DNA of 64,000 bases from SZUA-320 sp963707875 (GCA_963707875.1 CAVPRU010000003.1:248001-312000), one strand, 5' to 3'. Positions 24,571 through 34,379 are shown, counted from the stretch's first letter. Translations and numbers: made by a program. Notes: a model not told the origin generated them from the letters alone.

Positions 24571-26688
24571 TCAGCGGTAGAAGGTGTCGCCCCGGCGGGC
24601 CATCTCGACCAGCGGTGCGGCAGGGGTAAACCGATCGCCAAAATCCCGGACCAGTTCTTCCAGGGTCTTGACGACCTCAACCGGGCCCAGGGCATCGATC
24701 ATCCGGAGCGGACCACCCCGGAACGGGGGGAACCCGATCCCGAAGATGGCACCGATGTCGCCGTCCCGTGGGGAGCGCACCAGACCTTCGGCCATCCCGA
24801 GGGCCGCCTCGTTGAGCATGGCGTAGCTGAGCCGGCGCTGCACCGTGGCCTCGTCCGACCCGGTCAGCGGCTCGACCCCGATCACCCGGTAGGCGGACTC
24901 GTCGACCCCCGACTTCTTCCCCTTCTGGTAGCGGTAGAAGCCCCGGCCGTTCTTGCGACCCATCCGATCGTCCTCGGTCATCCGGGCGATGACATCGGGC
25001 GCCTGGAGCCGTTCTCCCAGCGCCTGGAACATCACCCCGCCCACCTTCCGTGCCACGTCCAGCCCGACCTCGTCGAGCAGGGTCACCGGCCCGACCGGAA
25101 AACCGAACCGGGTCATGGCCCGGTCGATGACCTCGAACGGCACGCCCTCACTGATCAGGATGCCGGCTTCATTCATGTAGGGCGCCAGGATCCGGTTGAC
25201 CCAGAACCCGGGACTGTCGGCCACCACGATGACCGTCTTCCCCATCCGTCGGCCAAACCGCACGGCGGTGGCGATCGCCTGGTCGGAGGTTGCCTGGGCG
25301 GGGATCACCTCGAGCAGCGGCATCCGGTCGACCGGGGAGAAGAAGTGCATCCCGAGGATCCGTTCCGGATGGCGCGCCCGGGCGGCAATCTGGGCAATCG
25401 GAATGGTGGAGGTATTGGTGGCGAGCACCGTGTCGGGACCGACCACCGCCTCGAGCTCCGCCATGACCCCGCGCTTGACCTCGAGGTCCTCGAAGACGGC
25501 CTCGATGACCAGATCGACCCCCGGGAATCCGGAATAGTCGCCGGTCCCCGACAGGAGGGCCGCCACCCGGGTGTACTCATACCGGGTGATGCTGCGCCGC
25601 TTGAGGCGCCCATCCAGGATGCTGCGTGCCGCGAACAGGCCCTTCCCCACCCGCTGCAGGTCGGCGTCCTTGAGTCGCACCTCGACCCCGGCCTGGCTCA
25701 CCGCCGTTCCGGCTATCCCCGACCCCATGAAGCCGGAGCCGATGATGCCGAGCCGCTTGACGTCGCGGGAGCCGGTCCCCGGCGGCACTCCGTCGTCCTT
25801 CTTGAGCGCGGTGGTGGCGAAGAAGATCCCGATCAGCTGGCGGGCCACTTCGGAGACCGCCAGCTCGCCGAACCGGATCCGTTCGACGCGCAGCCCCGCT
25901 TCCATCCCGCCTTCGAGCCCCGCCCGGATCGCCTCGAGCGCCGCCACCGGTCCCGGGTAATGCCCCCCGGTCTTCTTGAGCAGCATCTTCCTGGCCTGCC
26001 AATAGACCAGCCGGCGGCCCAGCGGATTCCGGTCGAGCAGCAGGCTCCCCCCGCGCCGGGGTTTCGGCTTTCCCGATTCGGCCAGCCGGAGGGCGGCTTT
26101 GATGGCCGTCTCCCGCAGGATGGCCGGGTGCACCAGTTCGTCCACGATGCCCAGCCGGAAGGCCTTGGCGGCCCGTTCGGACTTGCCGGCCAGGATGATG
26201 TCGAGCGCGGCCCGGAGCCCGATCTTCCGGGGGAGTCGCTGACAGCCCCCCGAGGCCGGGAGGATCCCGATCTGGACCTCGGGAAGCCCGAGCACCGTCT
26301 TCGGATGATCGGTGGCGACGATCCACGGGCAGGCCAGCGAGAGTTCCAGCCCCAACCCGACGCAGGCCCCGTGCACGGCGGAGACGATCGGCTTGGGGAA
26401 AGCCTCGACCCGGTTGAGGAGGTCGTGACCCTGGCCGGCGAGCCGGGCGCCGTCTTCGGCGGTCTTGATTGCGAGGAACTGATCGATATCGGCGCCCGCG
26501 ATGAACGTGTCGGGCTTGCCTGAGATCAGCACCACGCCCCGGACCGCGGAATCGGGCCCCAGGGTATCGAACAGGAGCGTCTCGAACTCCGTCAGGATCC
26601 CGGGGCCGAGCTTGTTGACCGGTTCACCCGGCAGGTCGATCGAAACCACCGCGATGCCGCAGTCCATCGTCACCGTCAGCGCGCCCAT
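24571..26688 (-). CDS. fadJ: Fatty-acid oxidation complex alpha subunit (enoyl-CoA hydratase/3-hydroxyacyl-CoA dehydrogenase)
   Basis: A 705-residue bifunctional enzyme. The hydratase/isomerase domain (1 to about 190) has the oxyanion segment AGADIDQFL and both catalytic Glu positions, in GLGLELSLAC and LGLPEVQIG. A linker leads to the NAD-binding domain starting KRLGIIGSGFMGSGIAG (about residue 310). There the catalytic His is in GMHFFSPVDRMPLLEVI, and two C-terminal hydroxyacyl-CoA dehydrogenase helical domains follow. It converts enoyl-CoA to 3-ketoacyl-CoA. The thiolase gene ends 2 bases upstream, so fadI-fadJ form one unit. FadB-type cannot be fully excluded, but the adjacent thiolase looks FadI-like. 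Confidence 0.93.
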   Translation of the reverse strand: MGALTVTMDCGIAVVSIDLPGEPVNKLGPGILTEFETLLFDTLGPDSAVRGVVLISGKPDTFIAGADIDQFLAIKTAEDGARLAGQGHDLLNRVEAFPKPIVSAVHGACVGLGLELSLACPWIVATDHPKTVLGLPEVQIGILPASGGCQRLPRKIGLRAALDIILAGKSERAAKAFRLGIVDELVHPAILRETAIKAALRLAESGKPKPRRGGSLLLDRNPLGRRLVYWQARKMLLKKTGGHYPGPVAALEAIRAGLEGGMEAGLRVERIRFGELAVSEVARQLIGIFFATTALKKDDGVPPGTGSRDVKRLGIIGSGFMGSGIAGTAVSQAGVEVRLKDADLQRVGKGLFAARSILDGRLKRRSITRYEYTRVAALLSGTGDYSGFPGVDLVIEAVFEDLEVKRGVMAELEAVVGPDTVLATNTSTIPIAQIAARARHPERILGMHFFSPVDRMPLLEVIPAQATSDQAIATAVRFGRRMGKTVIVVADSPGFWVNRILAPYMNEAGILISEGVPFEVIDRAMTRFGFPVGPVTLLDEVGLDVARKVGGVMFQALGERLQAPDVIARMTEDDRMGRKNGRGFYRYQKGKKSGVDESAYRVIGVEPLTGSDEATVQRRLSYAMLNEAALGMAEGLVRSPRDGDIGAIFGIGFPPFRGGPLRMIDALGPVEVVKTLEELVRDFGDRFTPAAPLVEMARRGDTFYR

Positions 26689-26690
26689 GA

Positions 26691-27986
26691 TTACACCCTC
26701 TCCAGGACCATGGCGAGCCCCATTCCGCCCTGCGCGCAGATGGAGATCAACCCGAACTGCACATCCCGTCGCACCATCTCATTGGCCAAGGTGGTCACCA
26801 GCCGGGCGCCGGTAGCCCCGAACGGATGACCGATCGCGATGGAACCGCCCATCACGTTGGTCCGATCCCAGTCCACCTCGCCGACCGGCCCCCCCCGACC
26901 GATCCGATCGGCCCAGGCCTTGGAGCTCCAGGCCTGGGCGTTGGACAGCACCTGGGCCGCGAAGGCCTCATGGATCTCAACCAGTCCCAGTTCCTTCCAG
27001 CCGATGCCGGCCCGGTCCAGGGCGATCGGCACCGCCCAGGCAGGCCCCGAGAGCAGCTGCCAGCCTGGATCCACCGCAGCCACCGCGTAACTCCGGATCG
27101 CGACCAGCGGGCGGTAGCCGAGGGTATAGGCCCGCTCGGCGGACATCATCAGCACCACGGCGGCGCCGTCGGTGAGCGGAGAGGCATTGCCTGCGGTAAC
27201 GGTGCCATACCGCCGGTCGAACACCGGCCGGAGGGCGGCGAGCGCCTCGAGAGAAGTATCGCTCCGGATCCCGTTGTCGCTGGTCGTCACCTCCGACAGG
27301 TCCCGGCCACCGAACCAGGGGGCGATCTCCGCGGTGAGCCGGCCATCCACCGTCCCGGCATGGGCCCGCTGGTGGCTCAGCAGAGCGATCCGATCCTGCG
27401 CCTCCCGGCTGATCCCGTTTTCCTTGGCCATCCGCTCGGCCGACTGTCCCATCGACTCACCGGTCGAGGGCTCCCCGATAGCCGGGGCCACCGGCTTGAG
27501 GTCGCGGAGCCGGATCGAGCTGAACAGTTTCAGCCGCTGGCCGAGGCTCCTGGCCCGACTGGCCGCCACCAGGACGTCGCTGAATCGCTTGCTGTGGAGG
27601 ATCGGGATGTCCGACAGGGTCTCGACCCCACCGGCCAGGATCACGTCGGCGTGGCCCTGGACGATCTGATCGTGGGCGTTGGCGACCGCCTGGGCGGCGG
27701 AAGCGCAGGCCCGATTCAGGGAGTAGGCCGGGATCGTCCGGGGGAACTGGGGCAGCAGACTGACCTCGCGCGCCACGTTGCCCACCAGCGGGGAGGGCAC
27801 CACCTGCCCGAAGATCACCTCATCGACCTGGGCCCCATCGAGATTGGTCCGGTAGATCAACTCCCGGGTGACGGCCCGCGCCAAGTCGGTGGCCCGAGTA
27901 TCCTTGAAGATGGTGCCACTGCGAGCGAACGGGCTTCGAAGTCCGGCCACCACGACGGCCCGGCGGCCCGGGGGGATCTGGCGCAT
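26691..27986 (-). CDS. fadI: Acetyl-CoA C-acyltransferase (beta-oxidation thiolase, FadI type)
   Basis: A 431-residue thiolase. The acyl-accepting Cys is in SLNRACASAAQAV (about residue 95), the His in EIHEAFAAQ, the second His in GHPFGATGAR, and the acid/base Cys in SICAQGGMG near the end. It cleaves 3-ketoacyl-CoA to acetyl-CoA plus a shortened acyl-CoA. I chose ATG 27986, 3 bases after the stop of the methyltransferase gene, which puts that gene upstream in the same operon. The length of 431, with a long loop between the domains, fits FadI rather than FadA. Confidence 0.93.
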   Translation of the reverse strand: MRQIPPGRRAVVVAGLRSPFARSGTIFKDTRATDLARAVTRELIYRTNLDGAQVDEVIFGQVVPSPLVGNVAREVSLLPQFPRTIPAYSLNRACASAAQAVANAHDQIVQGHADVILAGGVETLSDIPILHSKRFSDVLVAASRARSLGQRLKLFSSIRLRDLKPVAPAIGEPSTGESMGQSAERMAKENGISREAQDRIALLSHQRAHAGTVDGRLTAEIAPWFGGRDLSEVTTSDNGIRSDTSLEALAALRPVFDRRYGTVTAGNASPLTDGAAVVLMMSAERAYTLGYRPLVAIRSYAVAAVDPGWQLLSGPAWAVPIALDRAGIGWKELGLVEIHEAFAAQVLSNAQAWSSKAWADRIGRGGPVGEVDWDRTNVMGGSIAIGHPFGATGARLVTTLANEMVRRDVQFGLISICAQGGMGLAMVLERV

Positions 27987-27989
27987 CAA

Positions 27990-28529
27990 TCAGGGTACTT
28001 TCTTCGCGACCACGCTCGCGATGGCGCTCCACTTCACTCCACCCACCGGCTCGAGCACCTCGCGGCCGTGGACGACTGTCATGGACGGAGTGAGGAGGGT
28101 GGGCAGCTCCCCGCGCTTGAGCAGGTGGGCGGCATCGGTCGGCCCCCACTCGAAGTCCCGCTGTTCCTCGAGGAAGGTCTCCATGAGGAGAAGCCCGTCT
28201 GGGCGCAGGAAATCCAGCAGCCGGGGCAAGCGCAGCCGGTCCAGATAATTGAAGACAAGGAGAACGTCGAACGTGCCAAGCGGCAGTTCCTGCTCGAGAT
28301 TCCACTCCAGCCACGAGACGGAGAGCCCCAGGCTCCTGGCGGCCTCCCGACCGACCGCCAGGGCGGACGGATCACGATCTACCGCCGTCACCTCGGCCCC
28401 CAGCATCGCGGCCGCCAGGCCGTGGCGTCCCGCCCCGCAGGCGAAGTCGCAGACCTTGGCACCACGGGTGATCAGGTGGCTGTGCCAGACGAACCAGGTG
28501 GAGGGCCGGCCGGGGCCGCCCGACGCATC
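27990..28529 (-). CDS. Class I SAM-dependent methyltransferase, start unresolved
   Basis: About 180 residues with a Rossmann methyltransferase core: AKVCDFACGAGRHGLAAAML (motif I, SAM binding), AEVTAVDRDPSALA (motif II), FDVLLVFNYLDRLRL (motif IV), then LLLMETFLEEQRDFEWGPT. Small TehB-like enzymes are the closest by organisation. No ATG, GTG or TTG lies in frame between the conserved core and the divergent glpD start. The nearest ATG (28528) is one base out of frame and reads into a stop. A one-base indel between 28490 and 28528, or a non-standard start, must be invoked. The left-hand end is secure, the right-hand end is not. It is followed by fadI-fadJ. Confidence 0.72.
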   Translation of the reverse strand, partial: DASGGPGRPSTWFVWHSHLITRGAKVCDFACGAGRHGLAAAMLGAEVTAVDRDPSALAVGREAARSLGLSVSWLEWNLEQELPLGTFDVLLVFNYLDRLRLPRLLDFLRPDGLLLMETFLEEQRDFEWGPTDAAHLLKRGELPTLLTPSMTVVHGREVLEPVGGVKWSAIASVVAKKVP

Positions 28530-28547
28530 GGCGGGACGAGGACTGCG

Positions 28548-30197
28548 ATGAAGCGGGATGTGGCTACCTCCGTGCGGACCCCGCTCGCCGAGCTGGTCAC
28601 GCGTGAATACGACATTCTGGTCATCGGCGGCGGCATCACCGGCGCCGGGATCCTCCGCGACGCGGCCATGCGCGGCCTCAGCGCGGCGCTGGTGGATCGG
28701 GGCGACTTCGGGACCGGAACCAGTTCCCGGTCCAGCCGCATGGTCCACGGTGGACTCCGCTACCTGGAGCATTTCCAGTGGGGCCTGGTCCGCGAGGCCC
28801 TGCAGGAGCGGCGGACCCTGCTCCGCATCGCCCCCCACCTGGTCCACCCCCTGCCCTTCCTGCTCCCAAGCCACCGGGGCGATCGGGTGCCCCGCTGGAA
28901 GCTCGCCATCGGCATGGCCCTGTACGGACTGCTGGCCGCAGGCGGGAATGTGCCCAGGCCCCGCACGTTGGGCAAGGCGGGCGTCCTGGCGCTGGAACCG
29001 AATCTGCGGTCCCGCGGGCTCCGGGGCGGGGCAAGGTACACCGATGCCCAGTGCGACGATGCCCGGCTGGTCATCGCCACTATCCGGTCTGGGCTAACCC
29101 ATGGGGCCCACGCCGCCAACTACCTGGAGGTGGTGGACCTCGACCGCACCGGGAACCGGATTTCCGGGGCCACCGTGGTCGACCGGATAAGCGGGGGCAA
29201 GGGTTCGATCCGGGCCCGGATCGTGATCAACGCCACCGGCCCCTGGACCGACGCGATCCGGCGGCTGGAAGACCCGGCAGTCGAACCGCTCCTCCGGCCC
29301 ACCAAGGGAGCCCACGTGGTCGTCCCGCGCAGCCGGATCGGCCACCACCACGGGATCACCCTCACCAGTCCGATCGACGGCCGGGTCCTCTTCGTGCTGC
29401 CCTGGGGTGAGCACTCCTACATCGGCACCACCGACACCGACTTCACCGGCGACCCGGCCACCGTCACGGCCGACGCCGAGGACATCCGCTACCTGCTCCG
29501 GTCTGCCAACTCGATGTTCCCCCACGCCCATCTGGGACCGGAGGACGTGATCGCCACCTGGGCCTCCCTTCGGCCACTGGTGTCGGCCGATCCCTCCCTG
29601 CCCCCTGGGGCGGTTTCGCGGGAACACGTCATCCTGACCGGCTCCCACGGCCTGCTGACCATCACCGGAGGGAAGCTGACCACCTACCGGCGGATGGCCG
29701 AGGAGGTGGTCAACACTGCCGTGACGGCCCTCTTTCCCAAAGGGAACCGCCCCGGGCCCGCCGCGACGGCCACCGAGCCGCTGCCCGGCGGGGAAAGCGA
29801 TACCTGGGAGCCCTTCCTCCGGGCAGGCATGGAGCTCGGGCTGGCCGCCGCCAGCGTGGAACACCTGCTCTGGCACTATGGCACCGAGGCGGCCGCCCTT
29901 CTCAACCTGCTCCGGGCCGACCGCCGCCTCGCCACCCAGATCCAGCCGGGCCACCCGGCCCTCAAGGCCGAAGTCGTGCACGCCGTCCGGCGCGAACTGG
30001 CCCAGCGGGTGGACGATGTCCTGGCCCGCCGGATTCATCTGACAACCGAAACGGCCGATCATGGCGTGGCGGGCGCCCCGGTGGTCGCCGCCCTGATGGC
30101 CCGGGAACTCGGGTGGTCCTCGCAGCGGACCGCAGAGGAAACCGTGCGATTCACGGACGCCTACGGCGGCTCGGCGGAGGAGGCGGCGGACAGTTAG
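28548..30197 (+). CDS. glpD: Glycerol-3-phosphate dehydrogenase (FAD-dependent, aerobic)
   Basis: A 549-residue flavoprotein that oxidises glycerol 3-phosphate to dihydroxyacetone phosphate at the membrane and reduces quinone. The N-terminal FAD site is YDILVIGGGITGAGILRDAA (residues about 21-40), followed by GTSSRSSRMVHGGLRYLEH. Later come INATGPWTDAI, the KGAHVVVPRSR loop, FVLPWGEHSYIGTTDTDF and TGGKLTTYRRMAEEVV. The C-terminal helical domain is present (RRELAQRVDDVLARRIHL). ATG 28548 has GAGGA at 28538-28542. It is divergent from the methyltransferase/fad operon, a logical pairing of glycerol and fatty-acid use. Confidence 0.95.
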   Translation: MKRDVATSVRTPLAELVTREYDILVIGGGITGAGILRDAAMRGLSAALVDRGDFGTGTSSRSSRMVHGGLRYLEHFQWGLVREALQERRTLLRIAPHLVHPLPFLLPSHRGDRVPRWKLAIGMALYGLLAAGGNVPRPRTLGKAGVLALEPNLRSRGLRGGARYTDAQCDDARLVIATIRSGLTHGAHAANYLEVVDLDRTGNRISGATVVDRISGGKGSIRARIVINATGPWTDAIRRLEDPAVEPLLRPTKGAHVVVPRSRIGHHHGITLTSPIDGRVLFVLPWGEHSYIGTTDTDFTGDPATVTADAEDIRYLLRSANSMFPHAHLGPEDVIATWASLRPLVSADPSLPPGAVSREHVILTGSHGLLTITGGKLTTYRRMAEEVVNTAVTALFPKGNRPGPAATATEPLPGGESDTWEPFLRAGMELGLAAASVEHLLWHYGTEAAALLNLLRADRRLATQIQPGHPALKAEVVHAVRRELAQRVDDVLARRIHLTTETADHGVAGAPVVAALMARELGWSSQRTAEETVRFTDAYGGSAEEAADS

Positions 30198-30216
30198 CTT
30201 TCACCGCGCCCAGACC

Positions 30217-33200
30217 GTGGCGAACCACTCAGAGCGGCAGGACAGGGACTTCGTGGACGTGAACGTATTCGAAACAGCGAACGCCGGATTCGCTCAGGCT
30301 CTCTATGAGGAGTTCCTGCGCGACCCGTCCTCCGTTTCCCCCGAATGGCGGAGACTGTTTGAAAGCGGTGTCGCCGGCGAACAGCCGCCGGCACCTTCCG
30401 GCAACGGGCCGAGCCCGGTTCCCGAACCGGCCTCCGACGGGCCCCCGGGTGGGACCGAGATCAAGGGACCGGCTGGCCGGCTGGTGGCCAACATGGAGGA
30501 GAGTCTCTCCGTCCCGACGGCCACCACGGTGCGGGAACTGCCGGTGGCGATGCTGGAACGGCGTCGCGGGCAGCTCAACCAGGCACTCGTCGCCGTCGGA
30601 CGCGACCTCAAACTCTCGTTCACCCACTTGATCGGCTTTGCCCTGGTGCGCGCGACTTCCCGCCACCAGGGCATGACCCATTCGTACCGCCAGGCCGACG
30701 GCAAAGCGTGGCGGATCGTGCCGACGGAGTGCAACCTGGGGCTGGCGGTGGACGTGGAGCGGAAGGATGGCTCCCGCGGCCTGGTGGTGCCGGTCATCCG
30801 GGCCGCCGATGCGATGGACTTCGCCGGGTTCCTGGCCCGGTACGAGGAGCTGGTCCAGAAAGCCCGTACCAACAAACTGATGCCGGACGATTTCGTCGGT
30901 GCCAGCATCACCCTGACCAATCCCGGCGGTCTCGGAACCAGTGCGTCGGTTCCCAGGCTCATGGCGGGTCAGGGAACGATCATCGCGGTCGGGTCGATCG
31001 GATACCCCCCCGAGTACAGCGGACTCTCCAAGGAACGGATCGGGCAGCTGGGCATCGGGAAGGTCATGACGATGACCAGCACCTACGACCATCGGGTCAT
31101 CCAGGGGGGCGAGTCGGGAGAGTTCCTTCGCACCGTCGACCAGCTCCTCCAGGGCGAGGACGGGTTCTACCAGTCGGTGGCCGGCGCGCTCGGCGTGTCG
31201 CTGCCCGACCTGCCCTCGACACCGGTCCCACCCGCCCGGGCCACCGCAGCGTTCTCACCCGGTCTGGTCCCCGACCTCGGTCTGATCGCGGCCGGGATGG
31301 CGATCGTCGACACCTTCCGCACCCACGGACACCTGGCCGCCCGACTGGATCCCCTCGGCAGCGAACCGATCGGCGACCCGGCCCTGAACCCCGCCCAGGC
31401 CGGGCTGACCCCGGAGACGATGGCCCGAATCCCCGGGAGCATTCTGAAGGTGTGGGTGCCCGGAGATTCCCTCGCGGAGATTCTGCCCAACCTCGAAGCC
31501 ACCTACTGCGGCACCATGGCCTATGAGGTGGAGCATGTCAGCAATCACCTGGAGCGGACCTGGCTCCGGGAAACCATCGAGTCCGGGGCGCATCGCCGCC
31601 GCTACCACATCGATGCCCAGCGACAGCTGCTCGACCGGCTGACCACCGTCGAGGTCTTCGAGCGGTTCCTCCACAAGACCTACCTGGGGCACAAGCGGTT
31701 CTCGATCGAGGGTCTGGACGTCATGATCGCGATGCTCGATCTGGCGATCGAAACCGCCGCCGACGGCGGGGCCCGCGAAGTGGTGCTCGGCATGGCCCAC
31801 CGGGGTCGGCTCAACGTGCTGGCCCACACCGTGGGGCGGCCCTATGCCACCATCTTCGGCGAGTTCGAGGGGGGCCATCGACAGGACGACGATCCGGCGG
31901 CAGACCACCACGGCACCGGCGACGTCAAGTATCACCTCGGCGCCGAGGGCGCCTACAAGACCCAGAGCGGCCATTCGATCACCGTCACCCTGGCACACAA
32001 CCCGAGTCACCTCGAGTTCGTCGGCCCGGTGGTGGACGGACGGACCCGCGCCGAGCAGACCCAGCGGCGGGGGCGTGAAGCCCATCACGACCCGTCCGCC
32101 GCCCTGCCGATCGTGATCCACGGAGATGCGGCGTTCGCCGGCCAGGGGGTGGTCGCCGAAACCCTCAACCTGGGTGCCCTGAAGGGCTACGGTACCGGCG
32201 GCACCCTGCATCTGATCGCCAACAATCAGATCGGCTTCACCACCGACCCGCTGGACGCCCGCTCCACCACCTATTCGAGCGACCTGGCCAAGGGGTTCGA
32301 CATCCCCATCATCCATGTCAACGCGGACGATCCCGAGGCCTGCCTCGATGCCATGCGTCTGGCGATGATGTACCGGGCCCAGTTCCGCCAGGACGTGGTC
32401 ATCGATCTGATCGGCTATCGACGGCACGGCCACAATGAGGCGGATGAGCCGGCGTACACCCAGCCCGGGATGTACGCCCGGATCAAGGATCACCCGACCG
32501 TGCGCACCCGCTACCTCGAACGGCTCGCCACCCGGGGGGTGGTGTCGGCGGAAGACGCGGAAGCGCGCTACCAGGCCGCCTACCAGCAGCTGACCAGGGA
32601 GCATCAGGGCCTCCGGGCCAGTCTCGCTTCGGCACGGCCACCACAGGTTTCTCCCCGCAAGGTGGTGCCCGGCATCGATCCGGTGACCGCCGTCGCCGAA
32701 GACGTCCTGGAAGCGATCAACGAGCAACTGATCAGCTGGCCTGAGGGATTCACCGTCCATCCCAAGCTGTCCCGGCAGCTCGAGCGGCGCCGGGCGGTGG
32801 TGGGCCCCGAGGGCGGAATCGAGTGGGCCCACGCCGAGGCGCTGGCCTTCGGGTCGCTGCTGGCCGAGGGGGTGCCGATCCGGTTCACCGGGCAGGACAC
32901 GGAACGAGGGACCTTCAGCCAGCGGCATCTGGTCCTGCACGATGCGGAGACCGGCGCGGCCTGGGCCCCGGTCCAGCACCTCCCCGGATCGCAGGCGCCG
33001 TTCGAACTGCACAACAGCCCGCTCTCCGAGCTGGCCGCGCTCGGCTTCGAGTACGGCTACAGCGCGGCGGCTCCGGAGGCGCTGGTGCTCTGGGAGGCGC
33101 AGTTCGGGGACTTCGTCAATGCGGCCCAGGTCTTCATCGACCAGTTCATTGCGGCCGGGCTTTCCAAGTGGGGCGTCACCAACCGGCTCACCCTGCTGCT

Positions 33201-33855
33201 GCCCCACGGCTACGAAGGCCAGGGCCCGGAGCACTCCAGCGCCAGGCTGGAGCGGTTTCTCCAGCTCGCCGCGGAGGGCAACTTCCGGGTCGCCAACGTG
33301 ACGACCCCGGCCCAGTACTTCCACCTGCTGCGCCGCCAGGCACTCCGCAACCGGCTCCGCCCGCTGGTCGTGCTGACCCCCAAGAGCCTGCTCCGGCATC
33401 CGAAGGCCACCTCCCGCCTGGCCGACCTCGCCCACGGCGGCTTCTATCGGGTGCTCGATGACGCATGGGCCCGGGAGCGGCCGGAGCAGATCGATCGCCT
33501 GGTGCTGTGCAGCGGCAAGGTCTACTACGACCTGCTGGCCGAAGCGGAGACGATGGAAGCCGGTCGGCCCGCGATCGTCCGGATCGAGCAGTTGTACTCG
33601 TTCCCGGAGAACTCGATTCGGCGGGTGCTGGAGGGCTACCCGGGACTACGGAGAATCGTCTGGGCGCAGGAGGAACCGAAGAACATGGGGGCCTGGAGCT
33701 TCCTGGAGGGGCGGCTCGCGGCCATGCTCGCCGACGGCGTCACCCTGCACTATGCCGGGCGGCCGGAGCGGGCCAGTCCGGCGGAGGGCTACCCCTCCGC
33801 TCATACCACCGCTCAGGCGCGACTGGTGACCGACGCGCTGTCGGGCGGCGACTAG
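30217..33855 (+). CDS. kgd: Multifunctional 2-oxoglutarate dehydrogenase (Kgd-type E2/E1 fusion)
   Basis: A 1212-residue single-chain enzyme. The N-terminal about 40 residues (NVFETANAGFAQALYEEFL) are the E1 targeting-type segment. Residues about 85-320 form an E2-like acyltransferase domain, with the catalytic motif TSTYDHRVIQGGESGEF (His 292); no lipoyl domain is present. The rest is the thiamine-diphosphate E1: AHRGRLNVLAHTVG, HGDAAFAGQGVVAETLN, LHLIANNQIGF, GYRRHGHNEADEP and VDKFIAA-like FIDQFIAAGLSKW. The layout is that of mycobacterial KGD/OdhA, which decarboxylates 2-oxoglutarate and works with a separate lipoylated E2 and E3. The start is GTG 30217, 19 bases after glpD, probably co-transcribed. 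Its TAG shares CTAG with the opposite HNH gene. Confidence 0.95.
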   Translation: MANHSERQDRDFVDVNVFETANAGFAQALYEEFLRDPSSVSPEWRRLFESGVAGEQPPAPSGNGPSPVPEPASDGPPGGTEIKGPAGRLVANMEESLSVPTATTVRELPVAMLERRRGQLNQALVAVGRDLKLSFTHLIGFALVRATSRHQGMTHSYRQADGKAWRIVPTECNLGLAVDVERKDGSRGLVVPVIRAADAMDFAGFLARYEELVQKARTNKLMPDDFVGASITLTNPGGLGTSASVPRLMAGQGTIIAVGSIGYPPEYSGLSKERIGQLGIGKVMTMTSTYDHRVIQGGESGEFLRTVDQLLQGEDGFYQSVAGALGVSLPDLPSTPVPPARATAAFSPGLVPDLGLIAAGMAIVDTFRTHGHLAARLDPLGSEPIGDPALNPAQAGLTPETMARIPGSILKVWVPGDSLAEILPNLEATYCGTMAYEVEHVSNHLERTWLRETIESGAHRRRYHIDAQRQLLDRLTTVEVFERFLHKTYLGHKRFSIEGLDVMIAMLDLAIETAADGGAREVVLGMAHRGRLNVLAHTVGRPYATIFGEFEGGHRQDDDPAADHHGTGDVKYHLGAEGAYKTQSGHSITVTLAHNPSHLEFVGPVVDGRTRAEQTQRRGREAHHDPSAALPIVIHGDAAFAGQGVVAETLNLGALKGYGTGGTLHLIANNQIGFTTDPLDARSTTYSSDLAKGFDIPIIHVNADDPEACLDAMRLAMMYRAQFRQDVVIDLIGYRRHGHNEADEPAYTQPGMYARIKDHPTVRTRYLERLATRGVVSAEDAEARYQAAYQQLTREHQGLRASLASARPPQVSPRKVVPGIDPVTAVAEDVLEAINEQLISWPEGFTVHPKLSRQLERRRAVVGPEGGIEWAHAEALAFGSLLAEGVPIRFTGQDTERGTFSQRHLVLHDAETGAAWAPVQHLPGSQAPFELHNSPLSELAALGFEYGYSAAAPEALVLWEAQFGDFVNAAQVFIDQFIAAGLSKWGVTNRLTLLLPHGYEGQGPEHSSARLERFLQLAAEGNFRVANVTTPAQYFHLLRRQALRNRLRPLVVLTPKSLLRHPKATSRLADLAHGGFYRVLDDAWARERPEQIDRLVLCSGKVYYDLLAEAETMEAGRPAIVRIEQLYSFPENSIRRVLEGYPGLRRIVWAQEEPKNMGAWSFLEGRLAAMLADGVTLHYAGRPERASPAEGYPSAHTTAQARLVTDALSGGD

Positions 33856-34250
33856 GCTTCGGGAGGCAGCAACTGGCGTTCGGTCGCCTGACGGACCATC
33901 TCCTTGATGGGGTCCGACAGGTGGTCGCCGTAGTGCAGCAGATAGACCCCGCGGGACCGGCGGGCCAGGAGGAACGCCAGAAACGGCATGTCGGCCTTGG
34001 CCGCGTTGCAGTCGCTGCAGGCAAGGACCAGGTTGTCGGGCCGATCATAGGCCGACTGGCCACGGCGGGGCCGGACATGGTCGAGAGTGATCCGATCCTC
34101 CCGGGTCCGGGTGCCACAGTAGGCACAGATCGACCCGTGCTGGGCGAGAAGCCACTCCCGGTGCTTCTGATAGGATCGGCCGCCGGATCGGCGAAATTCA
34201 CTGGGGGTTGGGGAGCCGCGACGAACTGCTTGTGAAGACCTTCGAGCCAC
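33852..34250 (-). CDS. HNH endonuclease
   Basis: A 132-residue HNH protein. The zinc knuckle is CAYCG, the catalytic segment LDHVRPRRGQSAYDRPDNLVL and the second knuckle CSDCNAAK, so the H-N-H core is complete. The upstream SYQKHREWLLAQHGS helix is typical of stand-alone chromosomal HNH proteins. I chose GTG 34250; the frame continues upstream but with non-conserved sequence. Target and role are unknown; no restriction methylase or mobile element is adjacent. It is convergent with kgd and shares the stop bases CTAG. Confidence 0.8.
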   Translation of the reverse strand: MARRSSQAVRRGSPTPSEFRRSGGRSYQKHREWLLAQHGSICAYCGTRTREDRITLDHVRPRRGQSAYDRPDNLVLACSDCNAAKADMPFLAFLLARRSRGVYLLHYGDHLSDPIKEMVRQATERQLLPPEA

Positions 34251-34379
34251 TAAGTATCCAAGTCGAGTAGGGGCGCGCCCCGGCGGGATTGCCAGGACGA
34301 TTCCGTGCAAATCTAAGCCATTTCCCCGCCTGGAGCGATAGAGGACACCTTGGTGCGGTGATAATGGCGCGACAGTGGC

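Noticed and set aside
26826..28547. Long in-frame 5' extension of glpD across the thiolase and methyltransferase genes
   Set aside because: The sequence is antisense to conserved genes; the FAD domain begins after ATG 28548, which has its own ribosome site.
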